DNA of 8,806 nucleotides from a bacterium (GTDB taxonomy: Bacteria; NPL-UPA2; JAUVJM01): NCBI GenBank assembly GCA_030596585.1, contig JAUVJM010000051.1, positions 1 to 8,806 of the forward strand, read 5' to 3'. Positions 6,018 to 8,806 of the stretch are shown piece by piece. How positions within the stretch are numbered: the first letter of the stretch is position 1; every line of letters starts with the position of its first letter. The position numbers were made by a program, and so were the translations under genes. The notes beneath the pieces are model-generated. The model saw only the letters and a list, made by a program, of their open reading frames with translations. It did not search any database and was not told the origin of the DNA.

Positions 6018-7295
6018 TTATTTAAGAACATCAGAGAGCACATCCAGCCAGTTTGCGCAGGAAATGAATCTGACCGGTACACCTTCCACGGAACTTTCCG
6101 CATCAAGCTCACCATTCAACACCAGCGCAATCGCAGGATGATATGCTTTTATAAAACTCCTCAACCCCTGCGGTATACTCGCTTTTTTCATTGACTTGCT
6201 CTTGACTTCAATGGCTACAAGACTCCCTTTGAACTCAACAACAAAATCCACCTCTGCTTTACCTTCAGTGCGCCAGAAATGCACAGCATTTCCCGGAACA
6301 AGATGATGCAGGGCAATTGCAACAAAGTTTTCATAGACCGGCCCCGCATCCATAGACTCCCAGGCCACATCAATTACACCGGCAAGTAAATTTCGCCAGC
6401 CCAGATCAGCAAAATAGACTTTCGGCATTTTGGTCAATTCGGACCGGACGTTTCCGAAAAACGGCCTCACCACAAATATTACAAAAGTCTCTTGCAAATA
6501 GCGTAGATACCTGGCGGTAGTGTCATAACTTATTTGCAGGGTGTTGGAAATCTCATTTAGATTAACAAGCTGGCATACCTGCCTGGAAAGAAGCCGGGCA
6601 AGTGCCTCGAAAGCATCAATGCGTTCGACGTGAAGAAATGTCTCAATGTCCCGATCCAAAAAGGCACGCTGAACCTCTACGATATATCCATTTCTCCTGA
6701 CCGGGTCAGACTCCATAACCACCTGTGGATACCCGCCCCAACGCAGGTAAGGCCGCTCTTCACTCCAGACGTCCTTGCCAGTGAACCTTTCCCACTCCCA
6801 TGGCCCTACCGGCCACAAATGGAAAGTTGCTCTACGACCAGCTAAAGACTCCTTAATACGACTGCGCATTTCAAGCGACGAGGACCCTGTAACGATAAGC
6901 TTTATCGGTAAGTGAAGGTCATACACGGACTTAAGAAACAACCCCGGTTCCGGCAGTCTCTGTATTTCGTCAATTATTACAATTTTTCTGCGCTTTGCAA
7001 CTCCAATAAATTTCAGCAGAGACGTATTGTTCTGCAGAACATCCCCACATCTCATCGTATCCAGGTCAAAATAGAAGATATCTTCCGGCGCCCGTTTAAC
7101 CTCTGATATGAGCCTCTCAACCAAATGATAAACGAGTGTTGTCTTACCTGTAGCCCGGGCACCCAGTAGAACAGACACATGCGGGTCATCAGCCGAAGGC
7201 AGGAGAGATTCAAGCAGATGTCTGTGGATGGCTGGGGGTGCTGACATATTCCCCGACCTCCATGGATTTTTTAAGGCGAAGATGCTCCTGTCCAT
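6018..7295 (-). CDS. AAA_14/DUF4143-type ATPase with C-terminal nuclease-like domain
   Basis: This 425-aa protein belongs to the archaeal/bacterial ATPase family with an AAA_14 domain followed by DUF4143, usually standing alone in accessory DNA and of unknown role. Walker A is GARATGKTT (45-53), Walker B IVIIDE (105-110), and the sensor stretch VTGSSS (135-140); AGRRATFHLWPVGPWEWERF (152-171) and GGYP (187-190) are typical of the family. A winged-helix-like segment follows at about 229-270 (LARLLSRQV...LNEISNTLQISYDTTARYLRYL). The C-terminal part has YFADLGW, YENFVA, then FWRTEGKAEVDFVVE and AIEVKSK (340-367). This D...ExK layout looks like a PD-(D/E)XK nuclease fold; DNA cleavage is not established. 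It looks intact. The ATG at 7295 has GAGG 5 nt upstream; the ATG at 7247, with GGAGG 9 nt upstream, is an alternative start. The gene interrupts the run of sugar-phosphate and cell-shape genes and faces away from the ORF pair at 7451. Confidence 0.9.
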   Translation of the reverse strand: MDRSIFALKNPWRSGNMSAPPAIHRHLLESLLPSADDPHVSVLLGARATGKTTLVYHLVERLISEVKRAPEDIFYFDLDTMRCGDVLQNNTSLLKFIGVAKRRKIVIIDEIQRLPEPGLFLKSVYDLHLPIKLIVTGSSSLEMRSRIKESLAGRRATFHLWPVGPWEWERFTGKDVWSEERPYLRWGGYPQVVMESDPVRRNGYIVEVQRAFLDRDIETFLHVERIDAFEALARLLSRQVCQLVNLNEISNTLQISYDTTARYLRYLQETFVIFVVRPFFGNVRSELTKMPKVYFADLGWRNLLAGVIDVAWESMDAGPVYENFVAIALHHLVPGNAVHFWRTEGKAEVDFVVEFKGSLVAIEVKSKSMKKASIPQGLRSFIKAYHPAIALVLNGELDAESSVEGVPVRFISCANWLDVLSDVLK

Positions 7296-7319
7296 AAAAA
7301 CCTCAGTGATTTTACGATA

Positions 7320-7348
7320 AACTTACCACGCAAAGAATATTCCGTCAA
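7320..7348 (-). promoter_or_regulatory. Likely sigma-70 promoter of the ATPase gene
   Basis: On the minus strand TTGACG (7348-7343), a 17-nt spacer and TAAGTT (7325-7320) preceded by TGG give a good -35 and an extended -10 (TGn). The leader to the ATG at 7295 would be only about 15-20 nt, containing the GAGG ribosome-binding site. This also favours the 7295 start. Confidence 0.6.
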
Positions 7349-7377
7349 GTGAATTTTGAATTTCAGACAATTTTTTC

Positions 7378-7406
7378 TTCACAAACGCTGAGAAACGTAA
7401 TTTAAT
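7378..7406 (+). promoter_or_regulatory. Likely sigma-70 promoter of the small ORF/nucleotidyltransferase pair
   Basis: TTCACA (7378-7383) and TTTAAT (7401-7406), separated by 17 nt, each match the consensus at 5 of 6 positions. It diverges from the ATPase promoter, with about 30 bp between the two -35 boxes, inside a markedly AT-rich gap (7296-7450). Confidence 0.6.
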
Positions 7407-7419
7407 ATCCTGAGATATT
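7404..7419. promoter_or_regulatory. Inverted repeat at the plus-strand promoter, possible operator
   Basis: AATATC-CTGA-GATATT has perfect 6-bp arms and a 4-base centre. It overlaps the -10 box and the expected transcription start of the plus-strand promoter, the usual place for a repressor site. No regulator is identified; AT-rich DNA also yields such palindromes by chance. Confidence 0.35.
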
Positions 7420-7450
7420 TTGGAATAGGCAATGAAGAGAAAGAATTATT

Positions 7451-7690
7451 ATGGGCAACATGCCGAAAGCAAATAATACCTCTTACGATGAATGGGCCGA
7501 GTGGTACCGGGTGACGCCAGCCCAACGATGGGAAGAAAGCCAAAAACTATGGTCCTTTTATTTAGAAGCAGGAGGATCTCTTGAACCAGAACCCGATACA
7601 CAAAGTCCTTTCTACACTGTGCTCACACCGCGTTCGATTCCTCTTAATGGGCGGTCAAGCCTGCGTATTTTACGGCGCAGCAGAGTTTAG
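7451..7690 (+). CDS. Small conserved-looking protein upstream of nucleotidyltransferase
   Basis: This 79-aa protein has no known function. Its acidic, aromatic N-terminal half (YDEWAEWYRVTPAQRWEES, then LWSFYLEAGGSLEPEPD) resembles small proteins I recall being encoded directly in front of nucleotidyltransferase-like genes. No signal peptide or membrane helix is visible. The ATG at 7451 has only a weak purine-rich upstream stretch (GAAGAGAAAG), and an in-frame ATG at 7460 is possible. The last 110 nt overlap the nucleotidyltransferase reading frame, whose ribosome-binding site is formed by the two glycine codons of AGGSL. The C-terminal tail after SPFY may be shaped by that overlap. The pair may be an antitoxin/toxin-like or defence-type module, but nothing in the sequence shows this directly. 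Confidence 0.6.
   Translation: MGNMPKANNTSYDEWAEWYRVTPAQRWEESQKLWSFYLEAGGSLEPEPDTQSPFYTVLTPRSIPLNGRSSLRILRRSRV
7570..7575 (+). promoter_or_regulatory. Internal ribosome-binding site for the nucleotidyltransferase
   Basis: AGGAGG lies 5 nt before a TTG at 7581, inside the preceding 79-aa ORF. The frame opened by this TTG leads directly into the nucleotidyltransferase motif VRFLLMGGQACVFYG. It is the strongest Shine-Dalgarno match in the insert and fixes a start that would otherwise be missed. Confidence 0.65.
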
Positions 7691-8070
7691 CCGGGATACC
7701 GATATAGCAATCTTGGCAGAAAGCAAAAAAAACTCAGAGGGATAAAGACTGGCCAATGATACGAAGGCTGGTGGAAGCGCACTATCTTCAATACCGCAAA
7801 AAGCCGGTCCCTGAACAAATTGATTTCTGGTTCAAGGAATTACGGACGCCTTCCTTTTTAATAGAACTGGCGGGAAAATACCCGGTCAGGTTACCCGCAC
7901 TAAAAAAACAGCGGTTTTTGCTACAGTTAGCTTCCACTGGAGATGCAAAAGGTCTGAGAAAAGCCTTTGAAGATGAAGAAAGGCAGGAAAGAGAAACCGA
8001 TCGGAACTACTGGCTGCCACTAATTTCGGAGTTAGAACAAATGCGGCACAACTCTCGCCGCCAGTTATGA
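7581..8070 (+). pseudogene. Nucleotidyltransferase-fold gene with internal deletion and frameshift
   Basis: The 5' piece (TTG at 7581 to TAA at 7743-7745, 54 aa) begins MNQNPIHKVLSTLCSHRVRF and carries the nucleotidyltransferase signature LLMGGQACVFYG...SRDTDIAIL: the GG loop plus the DxD metal-binding pair. The 3' piece continues one frame over: AKKTQRDKDWPMIRRLVE, then FWFKELRTPSFLIELAGKYP, to the stop at 8068-8070. I recall both blocks from one protein family (uncharacterised nucleotidyltransferase-like, DUF6036-like), where they are separated by roughly 100 residues. So the middle is deleted and the frame broken, at or next to an eight-A run (7725-7732). Removing one A would give a continuous 162-aa product (residues ...AILAESKKTQRDK...), still without the middle and the third catalytic acidic residue. 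A transcriptional slippage product or a sequencing error in the A-run are alternatives to a simple dead gene. The preceding small ORF looks intact. Confidence 0.75.
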
Positions 8071-8077
8071 TACCTCA

Positions 8078-8623
8078 TTATTCAAGGTTTGCGTGCTGGG
8101 TGCGCATCTCTTCTTCCGTTATCCCCGTGCGCTCCTTTATCAGAATGGCAGCACAATCCAAAATGATAAAGAGAGCCTGTTCGAAGAGACCCGCCATAGG
8201 CAGAACAGAGCCCGAAGGCCCCGCCAAACGCGGAATGAGGATGGACATATCCGAAATCTTGCAGAGGGTCGAACCCGCATCGCATGTAATCGAAGCTGTT
8301 TTCCCTCCATACTGCCGGGCTAGTTTTGAGATTCCTACCGTGGTCATAGTTTCCCCGGACGAAGAACAGGCAATGAGCAGATCGCCCTTGCCGATTGGCG
8401 GAGTCACTGTCTCTCCCACCACATGGGCACAAACCTTGAGATGAGAGAGCCTTTTTGCAAAAGCCTTGCACACGAGCATGCTTCTCCCCACTCCCATAAC
8501 AAACGTTTTCTGCGAAGCGAGTATCATGTCCGCAAGTTCAGTTATGCTGCTTTCGTCTATCTTTCCTATTACTTCCTCAAATTCCCTTAATACGTCGCTT
8601 TTAAGCTTCTGGAAATCATGCAT
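8078..8623 (-). CDS. hxlB: 6-phospho-3-hexuloisomerase (SIS domain)
   Basis: The enzyme interconverts D-arabino-hex-3-ulose 6-phosphate and fructose 6-phosphate in the ribulose-monophosphate pathway, used for formaldehyde fixation or, run in reverse, to supply ribulose 5-phosphate. The 181-aa length matches the family. The SIS fold shows VMGVGRSMLVCKAFAKRL (42-59), VVGETVTPPIGKGDLLI (68-84), the sugar-phosphate loop CSSSGET (86-92) and the C-terminal EEEMRTQHANLE (170-181), whose His-Ala-Asn-Leu-Glu ending is diagnostic for hexuloisomerases. The ATG at 8623 has AGAGG 7 nt upstream. A GTG at 8638, directly abutting the upstream stop, would add five residues and is less likely. The usual partner hxlA (hexulose-6-phosphate synthase) is not in the window. 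The gene converges with the broken nucleotidyltransferase, 7 nt away, with no terminator visible between them. Confidence 0.9.
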   Translation of the reverse strand: MHDFQKLKSDVLREFEEVIGKIDESSITELADMILASQKTFVMGVGRSMLVCKAFAKRLSHLKVCAHVVGETVTPPIGKGDLLIACSSSGETMTTVGISKLARQYGGKTASITCDAGSTLCKISDMSILIPRLAGPSGSVLPMAGLFEQALFIILDCAAILIKERTGITEEEMRTQHANLE

Positions 8624-8638
8624 AGAACAACCTCTCAC

Positions 8639-8806
8639 CTATCTGCCTTTTTCGCTTCCCGCCTGGTCCATATAAAGCTCGCGTATCTTGTTGAACATCC
8701 CGATATACTTTTGTGTCCTATAATCGGGATATGTCCAGTCCCACGCCATGAAACTGCCGCCTCTGTAATGGAGTGTTACTTCCGCATAGATTCCTTCTTT
8801 CAGATA
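8639..8806 (-). CDS. DUF4416 family protein, C-terminal 55 residues (5' part outside window)
   Basis: Only the C-terminus is in the window. It begins YLKEGIYAEVTLHYRGG, continues WTYPDYRTQKYIGMFNKIRELY and ends SEKGR before the TAG at 8641-8639. The GIYAEVTL...WTYPDYRT...F.K.RELY pattern matches the end of DUF4416 proteins as I remember them. That family is of unknown function and is found in deltaproteobacteria, Nitrospirae and uncultivated phyla. The hexuloisomerase follows 15 nt after the stop, so the two are probably cotranscribed. The frame is open to the window edge. Confidence 0.8.
   Translation of the reverse strand, partial: YLKEGIYAEVTLHYRGGSFMAWDWTYPDYRTQKYIGMFNKIRELYMDQAGSEKGR

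Noticed and set aside
7756..8070. 104-codon frame starting at ATG 7756 as an independent gene
   Set aside because: The family-like sequence begins upstream of this ATG (AKKTQRDKDWP, from about 7723), and no ribosome-binding site precedes the ATG, so it is the 3' part of the broken nucleotidyltransferase.
8067..8444. 125-codon plus-strand frame after the broken nucleotidyltransferase
   Set aside because: It is antisense to the well-conserved hexuloisomerase and has no recognisable motif.
8624..8638. GTG at 8638 as the start of the hexuloisomerase
   Set aside because: The ATG at 8623 has AGAGG at 7 nt and gives the usual family N-terminus; the GTG would add only a short non-conserved MRGCS. 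It cannot be fully excluded, because AAAGG lies about 7 nt before it.

Overview
The window reads as a stretch of a bacterial chromosome dominated by one long minus-strand block: DUF4416 gene (3' end) - hxlB-like isomerase - [accessory insert] - pfkA - mreB - mreC - mreD - rodA - rng (5' part). MreB/MreC/MreD/RodA point to a rod-shaped bacterium with a peptidoglycan wall. RNase G after rodA, a 'group III' phosphofructokinase with pyrophosphate-type residues and a DUF4416 gene fit uncultivated Gram-negative-type lineages (an Omnitrophota-like or deltaproteobacterium-like genome). This placement is a guess from gene content; there is no rRNA or other marker in the window.

Layout on the minus strand, in order of transcription: DUF4416 C-terminus (8806-8639), 6-phospho-3-hexuloisomerase (8623-8078), pfkA (5840-4809), mreB (4797-3757), mreC (3703-2876), mreD (2850-2347), rodA (2384-1278) and rng (1268 to beyond position 1). 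From pfkA onward the genes are tightly packed: 11 nt between pfkA and mreB, 53 nt between mreB and mreC, 25 nt between mreC and mreD, a 38-nt overlap of mreD with rodA, and a rng ribosome-binding site that overlaps the rodA stop. They probably form one operon driven by a promoter near 5990-5962. Three of these genes (pfkA, mreC, rodA) appear to start with TTG. mreC has no visible Shine-Dalgarno sequence, because a degenerate heptamer repeat and a 12-bp palindrome fill the space in front of it.

Between pfkA and hxlB lies an accessory insert (about 6018-8070). It holds an AAA_14/DUF4143-type ATPase on the minus strand and, divergently, a small 79-aa ORF that overlaps a nucleotidyltransferase gene. 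The nucleotidyltransferase has lost its middle and its reading frame: it keeps the GG...DxD active-site start and the C-terminal part, joined at a run of eight A's. The divergent promoters are about 30 bp apart, and a 6-bp inverted repeat covers the likely start point of the plus-strand promoter. The insert ends 7 bp before hxlB.

Working together: pfkA and hxlB act on fructose-6-phosphate, in glycolysis and the ribulose-monophosphate pathway. MreB, MreC, MreD and RodA form the elongasome that builds the side wall, although the usual transpeptidase PBP2 (mrdA) is not between mreD and rodA here. RNase G processes rRNA and mRNA. No tRNA, rRNA, CRISPR array or insertion sequence was seen. No stretch over 300 bases lacks a gene; the largest gaps are 5841-6017 and 7296-7450.
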